Shown here piece by piece: positions 1 to 8,071 of a stretch of DNA of 37,178 bases. The stretch covers positions 1 to 37,178 of IMG/VR virus record IMGVR_UViG_3300042465_004627. One strand, 5' to 3'. This DNA comes from a virus. The position numbers were made by a program, and so were the translations under genes. A model generated the notes under the pieces. That model made no database searches. It was not told the DNA's origin and saw only the letters and a program-made list of their open reading frames with translations. The first letter of the stretch is position 1; every line of letters begins with the position of its first letter.

Positions 1-1395
1 CGTCTGCTGTTCGTAACCAAGTAGTTTCTTGCTTAGCTGCTTCAAGCCGAAGCTAAACTCGTTCTCATTCCAGTAGTTGGCTGCAATTCTGGAGTCCACC
101 ATGTTTGGCATGAAACCACGCCACCCATTAGACTTCCAGAGTTCTCCAAACTCCGTAAACAGAACAGGAATTTCAAAGCCTGCGGCGTTGTGGGCTACGC
201 AGAGCTTGTTAGGGTCCAGTGCAGCATACATATCGGCAAACTGCTCTTTAGTAACATTGTCACTGTTTGCATGTTCCACAGTAATATAGTAGCAATACTG
301 CATGTTGCTACCAAATGTAATAGAGCCACCTGTAATACGGCTATCAATTACATCCACGTTTAACCCGCTTTGTGCAAGCCACTCGTCTGACTCTTCTGAT
401 GTTGACGTTTCCAAATCTACTACAAAGTAAGGAGACTCATGCACTTTAGCTTTTAGAAAAGCTAGGGCTTTGCTGTAGTTTTCTGAGGTCACCAACCTAG
501 AAGCCGCACCCCAATGCCTCAAACGCTCGTCTGTGCCTCGATAAGTGACCATTCCGGGCATCCAGACAAGGGGTTCACTTAGTCTGTTAACCCATTCAGG
601 GTGTAGGGATGCCAAGCGCCAAGAGTTCAGGAACTGCTCACGCCCGTCATAGATTTTCTTGACAAGCTTGTTAACAGCGGCGTCTTCTTCGAGTTCCTGC
701 AAAGAGCCGAGTTTGGCAAGTCGAACCATCTCAGCCATGCCGTCTTCGCCGAACTGTGCATGGAAGTCTTTCCATGCAGCGTCACCGAAGCCTGTAATGC
801 CTTTGATGTTGTCGCCGCTGTCGCCCACCAAAGCCTTGTAGAGCGTCACGTACTGCAGAGGAAACAAGCCGTACTTGTTATAGTTCTCTTCACCGCCAAT
901 ACGCGCAGTAATCACTGCACCGTGCTCGTTCTTGCCTGCCAGTGCAAGCAGGTCGTTGTCATTGGACATGATAACCAAGTCCTCACGGCTGTTCTGCGCC
1001 AACCACGCAAGCATGTCGTCAGCCTCTACAGCATCCTGCTTGACTGCAATTGCGCCCAAAGACTTGAAGGTTTCCAGCAGCAAGTCCTTGAGTTTGGCGA
1101 ACTCTTCGTAAGACTCATTAGGGCGTTTTCCGCGATTGGCCTTGTAGTCCTTGTTGATGAACAAGCGCTGGGCCTTGCTGTTCATACCTTCAACCACCAA
1201 GATCATGTCACTTGGGGTCAGGTTGTATGTGTCAAGCGCACTCTTGATCGAGTTGACGGCAAACTCGTAGGCATACATATGAGTATTCACCCAATGTACT
1301 TTACCCATTTCGTCTTGCGCTTCTCTGCCTTCGATGTCCTTACCTGTGAGCAAGCAAGTCCACATTGTTGAGGATAGGTCTACTGCGAGTCTCAT
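1..1395 (-). CDS. polA: DNA polymerase I family protein, N-terminal 465 residues (cut by left window edge)
   Basis: This is the N-terminal part of a family A DNA polymerase, the likely phage replicase. Residues 1-270 form a 5'-nuclease domain. It shows an AVDLSS start, DYKANRGKRP near residue 83, VEADD near 123, SNDNDLL near 144 and GDSGDNIKGITGFG near 191, which match the metal-binding and helix-hairpin-helix motifs of PolI 5'-exonucleases. A proofreading 3'-5' exonuclease domain begins at VVDLETS near residue 322, and HNAAGFE near 401 fits Exo II with Glu in place of the usual Asp. The polymerase palm lies beyond the window, so the family A call rests on the domain order. The start codon overlaps the stop of the upstream gene (ATGA), so the two are translationally coupled. 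A stand-alone two-nuclease protein is possible but less likely. Confidence 0.88.
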   Translation of the reverse strand, partial: MRLAVDLSSTMWTCLLTGKDIEGREAQDEMGKVHWVNTHMYAYEFAVNSIKSALDTYNLTPSDMILVVEGMNSKAQRLFINKDYKANRGKRPNESYEEFAKLKDLLLETFKSLGAIAVKQDAVEADDMLAWLAQNSREDLVIMSNDNDLLALAGKNEHGAVITARIGGEENYNKYGLFPLQYVTLYKALVGDSGDNIKGITGFGDAAWKDFHAQFGEDGMAEMVRLAKLGSLQELEEDAAVNKLVKKIYDGREQFLNSWRLASLHPEWVNRLSEPLVWMPGMVTYRGTDERLRHWGAASRLVTSENYSKALAFLKAKVHESPYFVVDLETSTSEESDEWLAQSGLNVDVIDSRITGGSITFGSNMQYCYYITVEHANSDNVTKEQFADMYAALDPNKLCVAHNAAGFEIPVLFTEFGELWKSNGWRGFMPNMVDSRIAANYWNENEFSFGLKQLSKKLLGYEQQT

Positions 1396-1592
1396 GATCC
1401 GTTCACCTTTTTCCTTTTCTGTTCATGTTCCCAATCGTCTCTGCAATGGCTGTCGCAGAAACTTGCTTTGGTCGGTTCGCCACACCAGTGACAGTCACCT
1501 GACGGCTGTGGGCCGTCAGGTTTCTTCGCCGCCCGGATTAAGTAGGCTTCTTCGCGCTCTTGCCTTTCGGCTGTGCGATCTGCGTCATCCAT
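1392..1592 (-). CDS. small Cys-rich putative zinc-binding protein
   Basis: A 66-residue protein with a charged N-terminus and a cluster CHWCGEP...FCDSHC, compatible with one zinc site. The MDDADRTAERQEREE start loosely resembles TraR/DksA-type phage proteins, but the canonical C4 spacing is not complete, so I do not name the family. It lies between the nucleotide kinase gene (8-nt overlap) and the polymerase gene (ATGA overlap), so it belongs to the replication operon. An AAGGAAG ribosome-binding site precedes the ATG. Confidence 0.75.
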   Translation of the reverse strand: MDDADRTAERQEREEAYLIRAAKKPDGPQPSGDCHWCGEPTKASFCDSHCRDDWEHEQKRKKVNGS

Positions 1593-2187
1593 GTCGCTTC
1601 TTCCTTAGCAAAGTTTGCACAGCCTCTGTCAGGTCTGAAATGCTGCCGGAGTTGTCCAGTTGGAAGTCTCCAGACTTCACTTCAACTGCGTTTTCACTTG
1701 CGTGTTTTGCAGCATCACCGGTTACCGTTGTGGCTCTTCCGTGAATGTGCCAGATAACCCCACCTTGCTTGCGCACCCACTCAGCTTCGTTATCAAAACG
1801 AACATCCGTAAATACCACTCGAAGCATGTGTCGAGTCTTTTCTTCTGCCAGATTCAACCAGAAGTCAGGGTCAAGGTTTCTCGCCCACTCTGTTCCAAGT
1901 GTTTGCGCAGCCTTGCGGTAGGAGAATGGTTTCCCACCTAGCAAGGCTTCTTTTGCTGCCCTGTCTGCGGGTTCGTTAATCCCAAGGACTGAAAGAGCTT
2001 GCTTCAACGGCTTTGCAAAAGCGTAGAGTTTGTAGTTGGATGACAACAACATTCCGACTGTGTCTTTCCCAACTCCAGCCGGTCCAGTCAGGCCAATGAC
2101 GCTGTGTTCGTCAAGATGGCTCTGACTGTGTATGTTCGGGTTCCACCCGAACAGTTGCCCCGTGACGGTATCGTTGTCGTCCGTCAT
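1585..2187 (-). CDS. deoxynucleoside monophosphate kinase (T4 gp1-like)
   Basis: A 200-residue P-loop kinase that would phosphorylate dNMPs to dNDPs for phage DNA synthesis. Walker A GPAGVGKDT lies at residues 35-43. It is followed by AFAKPLKQAL, then LGTEWARNLDPDFW and VFTDVRFDNEAEW, and a GG-V-W-I-H stretch, which is the motif order of phage dNMP kinases. The start is placed at the ATG one base after the TGA of the upstream MazG-like gene; a longer in-frame reading starts inside that gene and is unlikely. It sits between a pyrophosphohydrolase and the polymerase, consistent with nucleotide supply. Confidence 0.85.
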   Translation of the reverse strand: MTDDNDTVTGQLFGWNPNIHSQSHLDEHSVIGLTGPAGVGKDTVGMLLSSNYKLYAFAKPLKQALSVLGINEPADRAAKEALLGGKPFSYRKAAQTLGTEWARNLDPDFWLNLAEEKTRHMLRVVFTDVRFDNEAEWVRKQGGVIWHIHGRATTVTGDAAKHASENAVEVKSGDFQLDNSGSISDLTEAVQTLLRKKRHG

Positions 2188-2188
2188 T

Positions 2189-2632
2189 TCAGTACAGCCC
2201 TTCCAAATCTGCCTTCTTGTACGTGGCAAGGTTCTTTGCGACCTTGCCGTTCTCGTCAAAGATAGGGAAGCCGTTTGCGTCGAACTTGCTGAAGTTGGAT
2301 GTGTTGACCTTGTTCAAGGCTTCTGGCACATTCATTCCTGCCATGTGACCACAGCCTGTAGCCGTCACGATTTGATCGGCAAGGCTGTCGAGGAACTCTT
2401 TGCGATCTGAGATGTAGACCCGAATGTTCTTCGTCTTCAGTGCCTTTGCAATGAGCTTGACTTCAGCTTCAAGGTTTCGGATCATGTGTTCGTCAACCCC
2501 GCCTTGACCCTTTAGGTTTTCCAGCATCTCCCCAAACTCTTCTGCGTGGCAACCTAGCTGGACTTGCAGGTTGTCGTCTGTTGGTGTTGGTACTGCGCGT
2601 TTGAACCACAGTTCTGTAATATCCAAGCTCAT
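2189..2632 (-). CDS. MazG-like all-alpha NTP pyrophosphohydrolase
   Basis: A 147-residue protein. An acidic helix pair (HAEEFGEMLE near residue 29) and a later LDSLADQIVTATGCGHMAGM segment supply the Glu and Asp side chains expected of the MazG/HisE all-alpha NTP-PPase fold. The C-terminus SKFDANGFPIFDENGKVAKN is typical of phage phosphoribosyl-ATP-pyrophosphohydrolase-like proteins. Such enzymes hydrolyse nucleoside triphosphates to monophosphate and pyrophosphate. That is known for the family; the substrate here cannot be read. Beside the dNMP kinase it suggests nucleotide-pool control or sanitation. Confidence 0.75.
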   Translation of the reverse strand: MSLDITELWFKRAVPTPTDDNLQVQLGCHAEEFGEMLENLKGQGGVDEHMIRNLEAEVKLIAKALKTKNIRVYISDRKEFLDSLADQIVTATGCGHMAGMNVPEALNKVNTSNFSKFDANGFPIFDENGKVAKNLATYKKADLEGLY

Positions 2633-2633
2633 G

Positions 2634-3278
2634 CTAAATCTCCTTCAGTCTTTCTAAAGTGAAACGCAAATCTGCGTCAATTTCTTGAGTCAGCAACCAA
2701 GCCCGATAATCCGGTGCAATGTTTGCGATGACTCGGCCTTTGTGTTTGCCAAACGGCATTGTGTGAAGCAACTTTGGAATGACCAGTCTTGCTGCCACTG
2801 CCTCCAATGTTACCCCGTGCTTCTCTCTCAGGTAGAGTAGCAGGTCTCGACAGGTGCAGACATCTCCGAGTGCAGAGTGTGAGTTCTGCACAGGCAGGTT
2901 CAACTCCTTTTGCAGGACTTCAAGCTTGTGGTTTGTCGTGTGTTTGACGTACTCCCTTGCAAGCTTCAGCGTACAGATCAGTGTTTCGATCTGTACAGCG
3001 TCTTTGATCATTCGTTTATCGAATGCGCTGTTATGACCGACCATTTGAATAGGTCCGTTAAAGCAAGCTGTCACTTCTGACAGTGTGGGCTTTCCACGTA
3101 CATCGTCCTCTGTTATTCCGTGAATGCGCATAGCACCTTCTTCAATCGGAACTTCAGGATTCACGAGGGAGCAAAACTCGCTGACGATGTTGAGGTCTTT
3201 GTCTACCTCAAGCCATGCGATTTCACAGACCCCGCCGCGTAAGCTTGCGGTTTCAGTATCCAGAATGTGGTAGTTCAT
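2634..3278 (-). CDS. exoX: exodeoxyribonuclease X (DEDDh exonuclease with C-terminal DUF3820-like region)
   Basis: A 214-residue DnaQ-fold 3'-5' exonuclease. The catalytic motifs are complete: DTET at residues 7-10, HNSAFD at 82-87 and HSALGD at 134-139. The C-terminal MPFGKHKGRVIANIAPDYRAWL matches the short module (DUF3820) that ends Escherichia coli ExoX, and the length and overall pattern fit that enzyme closely. It probably degrades DNA 3' ends during replication or recombination. The stop lies just upstream of the MazG-like gene start, and its ATG overlaps the stop of the preceding 65-residue gene. Confidence 0.85.
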   Translation of the reverse strand: MNYHILDTETASLRGGVCEIAWLEVDKDLNIVSEFCSLVNPEVPIEEGAMRIHGITEDDVRGKPTLSEVTACFNGPIQMVGHNSAFDKRMIKDAVQIETLICTLKLAREYVKHTTNHKLEVLQKELNLPVQNSHSALGDVCTCRDLLLYLREKHGVTLEAVAARLVIPKLLHTMPFGKHKGRVIANIAPDYRAWLLTQEIDADLRFTLERLKEI

Positions 3279-3472
3279 GTGTTTCTTTCGTGAATCCTGC
3301 CTTGCTGAAATGCAAGGTTAATCAGGTTCTTCAGCTCTGGTAGGCAATTAAGGTCACTGACCGGCATTGCGAAGGGGTACGGAGTTCCCTTGAAACCCGG
3401 AGAGTTCGTCCCCATCTGCCCTGCCAGAAAGCCAGACTCCCGGATCATGTCGAGCATTTCAGCTTCGCTCAT
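3275..3472 (-). CDS. small phage protein of unknown function
   Basis: A 65-residue protein that I do not recognise. It has an N-terminal acidic helix (MSEAEMLDMIRESG), a Gly/Pro-rich middle and a C-terminal helix (LINLAFQQGRIHERN). ATGA overlaps link it to exoX downstream and to the 84-residue gene upstream, so it is co-translated with the exonuclease. No membrane segment or metal motif is visible. Confidence 0.7.
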   Translation of the reverse strand: MSEAEMLDMIRESGFLAGQMGTNSPGFKGTPYPFAMPVSDLNCLPELKNLINLAFQQGRIHERNT

Positions 3473-3723
3473 TTGTAAGCTGGTGCTGCGGGTCCAAAGC
3501 CGGGGGTCGTACCGTTGTCAAGCACAACCTGACCCTCTGACGCTTGACGCATGAGTCTTTGCTCGTCCATCCACGCGCCGTCACGCTGCTTACCATCTGC
3601 ATCAACTTTAGGTGTCAGAAAAACCTGATTACAACCTGTGATGTAACGTACATGACCAGTTGCTACACCAGTGAAGCCTGTGATGCGGTCCACGTATGTG
3701 AAACCTAATTCAAAATTTGCCAT
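3469..3723 (-). CDS. conserved small phage protein (MANFELG type)
   Basis: An 84-residue protein starting MANFELGFTYVDRITGFTGVATG, with a central GCNQVFLTPKVDADG. Proteins of this appearance recur in tailed phages of proteobacteria but have no known function. The composition suggests a small beta-rich fold. A good ribosome-binding site (TAGGAGAG) precedes the ATG. It lies downstream of a strong hairpin with a UUCG loop, so expression may be lower than that of the upstream 236-residue gene. Confidence 0.75.
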   Translation of the reverse strand: MANFELGFTYVDRITGFTGVATGHVRYITGCNQVFLTPKVDADGKQRDGAWMDEQRLMRQASEGQVVLDNGTTPGFGPAAPAYK

Positions 3724-3746
3724 TGTTCTCTCCTAGTTAAACGTAA

Positions 3747-3770
3747 ACAAGGAGGCCGAAGCCTCCTTGT
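3747..3770 (-). terminator. hairpin terminator with UUCG loop
   Basis: A perfect 10-bp stem ACAAGGAGGC / GCCTCCTTGT encloses TTCG on the minus strand and is followed by TTTACGTTT. It lies 16 bases after the stop of the Thr-rich 236-residue gene. The tail is only moderately U-rich, so partial termination is likely. Confidence 0.65.
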
Positions 3771-3786
3771 CTCAAAACACAGCCAA

Positions 3787-4497
3787 TTACTTGGCTGTAC
3801 TAAACTGCACCTGCGTGAAGGTGTTGGTGCCCTTTTGCTTCAGGGCAGTCTCAGCCTTCACACGATTCACCTTGTCTGCGGTCACAGTACCGATGCTCAG
3901 GCCGTATGCCACGTTGGCCATGTAGCGCTTCCACATGGTACGTGACGAGGGTGACAAGTCCAGCTGCACCAGTTGGCCGTTGAATTTGTCTGTCTTCGCA
4001 GCAGACTCGACAGCAGCAACCACGACAGCGCGCTCTTTCAAGCCTGCTTTGGGGAAGCCGTTCTCTTTCAGGAACGCCAAATGCTGCTGGACAGATGTGC
4101 CGTCAGAGCATGTGACTCCGTCATCCGAGTAACGGACAACTTCGTCGGGAGCGTTGTCGTCGTTGGGGGATACAACATAACTGTCTTGGAAAGACAGCAG
4201 GGTAAACACAACAGTGTCACCCAACACAGTGTTACTCTCGCGGTCCATGAAGTTGCCATTGGTCGCAATGATCTGATCGAGCGTGTTGTACTCAACCTTC
4301 ATCGCGTCTTTGTACGAATTCATGACGTGCAGGTCAACCTTGTTCGCCACAGCGACAGCCGAGGTTTTGGTCTCGGTCAAGGTGCTGGACTTGACGTTGT
4401 CGTCAGTTGCAGTACCAGTTGCAGTATCTCCGTCTTCAAAAGTTGGAGTTGTAGTTGTAGTTGTAGTTGTAGTTTCAGTTTTCTTCAAAAGTGACAT
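3787..4497 (-). CDS. phage protein with N-terminal polythreonine tract, possibly nucleic-acid binding
   Basis: A 236-residue protein. Residues 8-17 are nine Thr and a Pro, encoded by an alternating ACT/ACA repeat, followed by a Thr/Asp-rich linker to about residue 45. The rest looks like a folded domain (GDTVVFTLLSFQDSYVVSP, RYSDDGVTCSDG, QLDLSPSSRTMWKRY). Similar domains occur in phage replication modules without a proven function. A single-stranded DNA-binding role is only a guess, from the location just after the primase-helicase and from the private promoter-like and terminator signals that suggest high expression. Confidence 0.8.
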   Translation of the reverse strand: MSLLKKTETTTTTTTTTPTFEDGDTATGTATDDNVKSSTLTETKTSAVAVANKVDLHVMNSYKDAMKVEYNTLDQIIATNGNFMDRESNTVLGDTVVFTLLSFQDSYVVSPNDDNAPDEVVRYSDDGVTCSDGTSVQQHLAFLKENGFPKAGLKERAVVVAAVESAAKTDKFNGQLVQLDLSPSSRTMWKRYMANVAYGLSIGTVTADKVNRVKAETALKQKGTNTFTQVQFSTAK

Positions 4498-4562
4498 ATC
4501 ATTCTCATTTCAGTATTCTGGTCTTTTCCCAGATGGCACTGCCGACATGGCAGAGAGGCTGT

Positions 4563-4592
4563 ATTGTAACAGACTTTCCCTGTTTTGGCAGG
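4563..4592 (-). promoter_or_regulatory. candidate sigma70 promoter for the polythreonine gene
   Basis: The minus strand carries TGTTACAAT, an extended -10 box, in the gap after the primase-helicase gene. The -35 region is poor. The predicted start would be about 60 bases before the ATG at 4497, leaving a leader that can form CTGCC-GACAT-GGCAG (4543-4557). Confidence 0.4.
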
Positions 4593-4594
4593 GA
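4577..4594 (-). terminator. hairpin immediately after the primase-helicase stop codon
   Basis: A TCCCTG / CAGGGA stem with a 6-nt loop abuts the TGA of the primase-helicase gene. On the minus strand it is followed by AAAGTCTG rather than a U-run, so it may be a weak terminator or an RNA-stability element. It overlaps the -35 side of the candidate promoter. Confidence 0.3.
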
Positions 4595-7483
4595 TCATAA
4601 GTCCAATTCGACCGCTTTCCCGTGCCACTTTGTAACGGCGGCGCGGTAAAGAGCCTCAAGGTCAAATACACTCGTAGGAGCTTCCAAACGCTTAGTCCCA
4701 TACCCTGTCTTTACGAACTGAGGTATTTCACGCATAGCAATCTGGAAGGACTCTTCCGAGGGGTATAGCGGATCAGTGTTAGTGTGTTTCGAGTAAACCC
4801 GATACTTCATGTAACACTGACGATGTGCAAGCACAAGCAGGGGTCTGCCACCTTGCTCTGTCAAGTTGTAGTCCATGCCTTCAACAAGTTTAAAGCTGTC
4901 AGTTTCTGGTAACTTGCTCATGTCGGACAAGGTGGAGAGAATCTTGACATACTCAGGCAGAGTTGCCTCAGCCAGAGAGTCCATGCCAATAAAGCAGCAA
5001 CGACTCATTTCAGAGAGTCGCTCTCCGAAGTGCTCGTTGTACTCGTCTGCACCCAGATAGCGAACCAGAATCTTCTTCAACACTGACAGTCCAAAGAACG
5101 AAACCGTGCTGCTGAACACGCTACGAGGTCGCATTATTGCGCGAATCCTTGCGTCTTCCTGTGTCATCTCTCCGGCTTCAACTTTCGTCCAGTCATCAGG
5201 GTCTGACAGAAAACGCTTATAGGCTCTCTCAAGACTGTTGTTGAAGTGACTCATGTTGTCTTCAATGCTGGTCTCTACAACCTCATTAGCGATCACCAAT
5301 CCAAGACTTGCCAGCGGTTCCGGGTCACGTTGAAAGCTGATAGCATTCCTGAAGCAGTCAGCTTGCTCTTTACCAGCCAACCTCTTGAATGAGACTGTCA
5401 CAGCCCGTTCAACAATCGCAGTCTCAGTCTCTGGAGCTTCAGCCACAAACACAATAGGGGCTGACATCACAAGTGCTGACAAGGCGTTAAAGTTGTCCTT
5501 CACTTGTTTGTTTCCTCCGCCTCGCTGAATCCCTTTACCGTTGTACGCAGAACGCAAAACAGATCGGAATTGCTCAAGCTTCTCTCGACCCATCTTGTGA
5601 GGCTTGTACTCGTCAAGTAGTAGAGGGATGCTTGCAGAACCTGACACCATTTGCTGAAAGGCAAAGATTGAAGAGTCTGGTGTACTCTCCTTCACTTCTT
5701 CCTTAAAATAAAAGTGGTGCAGCATGGCTCGCACGGTACTTGTCTTACCGTTACCAGCAGGGCCGTAAACGTGAAGCAGAGGGAACTGCCCGTTTTTCTT
5801 CTGAAAGATGGGCGCGTAAAAACAGGCAACAACCCAACCCAAAAGCTTCCCCATGACTTCGGGAGTGTGCGAGTTCATCATGGCCTTCACACAACTGATG
5901 AACCTTTCTTTGCCTTCGGCTGTTTCCAGCAACTCGTGCAAAGGCGGGGCCAGTGTCAAGTCCGTCTTGAACAAGCCTTCCTTCTCAGGGTAGCCTTGGA
6001 ACCTGACGTTGATCTTGGCCTCTTGCAGGGCTCCTGTGTCAGCAACGCCGTATCTGTCAGCCCAGACTAGGAATTCCTGTTTGGGTCCTCCGTCTTCAGC
6101 TGAAGCCTGAAACAGGTTGACCCCCTCACTGTCAAGTATCAGCTCGTTTTTTCCGTGCTTTAACATAGCTTGATAAATTCCTCTTGAGTGTACATCTGTA
6201 CCCGAAAATGAACCTCCAAAACTGGCTATTACGTTTTGAAACGATGAACCACCGGTAAAGCAGGTTGGAGGTAATGCTGTTCGTTCCTCTCTGCCTCGGA
6301 TTTTTGCTTTGGCTGCCACGCTGAGAATCGAACCATCCCTTATGTTCTTGGAGACTGTAATCTCATTGAACACAAAGTTAGTGATCTTGACATCGCCGTC
6401 TTCCCCTTTCGAGGCCATGTAGCAATTAGTGCCAGCGTAAACCCCTGCGAAGTCTCCTTCTTCTTCCTCAGGCTCTTCCCCTGAGTGGTAGTCGGGTTCT
6501 GAGACCTGAGACTTAGCAAGGCTCTTCAACCCTGCGGAGCTGTAGTCAAACCCTGAGTTGTCCTCAAGGTAGACAAACATTCTTCGCAGTTCCCGTTCTC
6601 TGCGGGTAGGTGAGTTGTAGCGGGAACCGTCAGAGTTGTGGTTCGCAACCACACCTGCGCATCGTGCGATGAAGTCGTCTTCTGTCCACTTCATCTCCCT
6701 TGCGTACAGGCTCAACTGCATTGCCAACACGTTGAACCCTGCGTCTGTCTGGACTTCACCATTTGCCACTTTGGTAAAAATCGGCAACTGCTGCTTCAAA
6801 ATTTCAGGTGGCACAGGCTTGGAGACTTTGGGCTTGAGCTTGCTGACCTTCTGCAAGGCAGCGTCATAGGCCAAAGAAAACTTACCTCGCCACTTGGGGT
6901 CGTGTCCACTAACTACTCGTGGCTGTTTGCACAACTCAGAGTAAGTTTCCGGTGTCAGGCTCTGTAATTCGGCCAGAGTAATGGGAACCTTGTAGTTCCC
7001 ATTCTCTCTGACGTTGTAGCAGGTTCGGAATTGACGCCCCTTCTTCGCTGTGTACACCCGGAAATCCAAGGTGTCAACTGCGAACTTGTGTGCAATCTCT
7101 TTGTAGATTGCTGGCAGACCTTGTACTGGTCCCGGCTTTGTGTTGAAGCACACTTCAGGAATTAGGATGTGCAAACCCTTCTTCCCTGAGAGGTAGATTT
7201 GCAGGTCTGCTGCTGTGAGGTCCTGCTCCTGTAGAAGCTTTACCAGCTGTTTAGCCCCTTCAATTGACTCTGAGATGTCTTCAGCGTCAAGGTCAAAGTA
7301 CATCGGACCTGAGTACTTAACTTTTGCTTTGACTTCTTTTGGTGTGTCGTCTTCGATCAGTGTGTCGAGTGACAGCACTGTAATGAAGGTAGGGCGAATC
7401 TCGTCAAGTGGAAGGTGTGCTTGAATAGGGGTCCAAGGTTCGGTTCCCCCGATGCGTTGATAGAACTTGTACATGGTAGACAC
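4595..7483 (-). CDS. bifunctional primase-helicase: archaeo-eukaryotic primase domain plus SF3/AAA+ helicase
   Basis: A 962-residue protein. The N-terminal 220 residues hold the three motifs of the archaeo-eukaryotic primase superfamily: YFDLDAED at 63-69 (metal-binding acidic pair), SGKKGLHI at 99-106 (S-x-H motif) and DFRVYTAKKGRQFR at 140-153. A helical linker (about 230-330) precedes a long middle region. Near residue 573 a Walker A GPAGNGKTS starts a helicase domain, with LLLDEYKP as Walker B and the AEAPETETAIVERAV segment as sensor/arginine-finger region, as in SF3-like replicative helicases. It probably primes and unwinds at the phage replication fork. The start is taken as GTG, 7 bases after AAGGTGG; an ATG three codons in is the alternative. 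Confidence 0.87.
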   Translation of the reverse strand: MSTMYKFYQRIGGTEPWTPIQAHLPLDEIRPTFITVLSLDTLIEDDTPKEVKAKVKYSGPMYFDLDAEDISESIEGAKQLVKLLQEQDLTAADLQIYLSGKKGLHILIPEVCFNTKPGPVQGLPAIYKEIAHKFAVDTLDFRVYTAKKGRQFRTCYNVRENGNYKVPITLAELQSLTPETYSELCKQPRVVSGHDPKWRGKFSLAYDAALQKVSKLKPKVSKPVPPEILKQQLPIFTKVANGEVQTDAGFNVLAMQLSLYAREMKWTEDDFIARCAGVVANHNSDGSRYNSPTRRERELRRMFVYLEDNSGFDYSSAGLKSLAKSQVSEPDYHSGEEPEEEEGDFAGVYAGTNCYMASKGEDGDVKITNFVFNEITVSKNIRDGSILSVAAKAKIRGREERTALPPTCFTGGSSFQNVIASFGGSFSGTDVHSRGIYQAMLKHGKNELILDSEGVNLFQASAEDGGPKQEFLVWADRYGVADTGALQEAKINVRFQGYPEKEGLFKTDLTLAPPLHELLETAEGKERFISCVKAMMNSHTPEVMGKLLGWVVACFYAPIFQKKNGQFPLLHVYGPAGNGKTSTVRAMLHHFYFKEEVKESTPDSSIFAFQQMVSGSASIPLLLDEYKPHKMGREKLEQFRSVLRSAYNGKGIQRGGGNKQVKDNFNALSALVMSAPIVFVAEAPETETAIVERAVTVSFKRLAGKEQADCFRNAISFQRDPEPLASLGLVIANEVVETSIEDNMSHFNNSLERAYKRFLSDPDDWTKVEAGEMTQEDARIRAIMRPRSVFSSTVSFFGLSVLKKILVRYLGADEYNEHFGERLSEMSRCCFIGMDSLAEATLPEYVKILSTLSDMSKLPETDSFKLVEGMDYNLTEQGGRPLLVLAHRQCYMKYRVYSKHTNTDPLYPSEESFQIAMREIPQFVKTGYGTKRLEAPTSVFDLEALYRAAVTKWHGKAVELDL

Positions 7484-7485
7484 TG

Positions 7486-7971
7486 TTAATCCACCTTGTT
7501 AAATGTTGTGTGATCGAACACTGCTTTTTCCAACAGATAAAAAACCCCATCAACCCTCACTTCAGGGTTTATTGCTGTCTTGTAGGCCAGCGGGAACCTT
7601 AGGCTCTTCTGCCCCTTGTGGGTTGTCATTTCAAGACTCGAGCGTTGAAGCATCCAGAGAAAGCAACTAGGTGCTACCTCCACTGGAACTTCACTAACGG
7701 TTATCAGTTGCTTGCTAGACCTGCTTTCCCATGTGGAGACAAGGCCACTCGTAAGCGAAACGTCAAGTTCCCTGCATGTGAGGATATCCGTAATTTCAGG
7801 AACGAGAAACATTAGCCTGTAGGCGATCAACTGCTTTCCACGAAAGGCTTGGAACCGGTGCGAGCTTTTTGCTGCTTCCCAGCGGTTCCGTTGAGGTCTG
7901 TCAAGTGTTGCTGCATTGCCGTCTGCTGCGTTGCGTTCGATACGCAATCGGTCTGAAACGATGTCATTCAT
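7486..7971 (-). CDS. phage protein of unknown function
   Basis: A 161-residue protein that I do not recognise. The N-terminus is charged (RLRIERNAADGN), and the remainder is mixed alpha/beta with few motifs (FRGKQLIAYRLMFLVPEI, SCFLWMLQRSSLEM). It ends two bases before the primase-helicase GTG, so the genes are coupled, and the AAGGTGG ribosome-binding site of the primase lies in its last codons. No convincing Shine-Dalgarno precedes its own ATG. The preceding gap (7972-8071) holds a CCTCC-AAATC-GGAGG hairpin at 8049-8063. Confidence 0.65.
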   Translation of the reverse strand: MNDIVSDRLRIERNAADGNAATLDRPQRNRWEAAKSSHRFQAFRGKQLIAYRLMFLVPEITDILTCRELDVSLTSGLVSTWESRSSKQLITVSEVPVEVAPSCFLWMLQRSSLEMTTHKGQKSLRFPLAYKTAINPEVRVDGVFYLLEKAVFDHTTFNKVD

Positions 7972-8071
7972 AGAGTTTTAGGGTTTTGTCAGGACTTGGT
8001 AGCCCTGACGGCCCGTAAGAAAGGGTTGATGGGTGAGGCTGGAGTATACCTCCAAATCGGAGGGTTTGTGG

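Noticed and set aside
760-1371. 203-codon plus-strand frame
   Set aside because: It lies antisense to the clear polymerase 5'-nuclease domain and has no recognisable motif.
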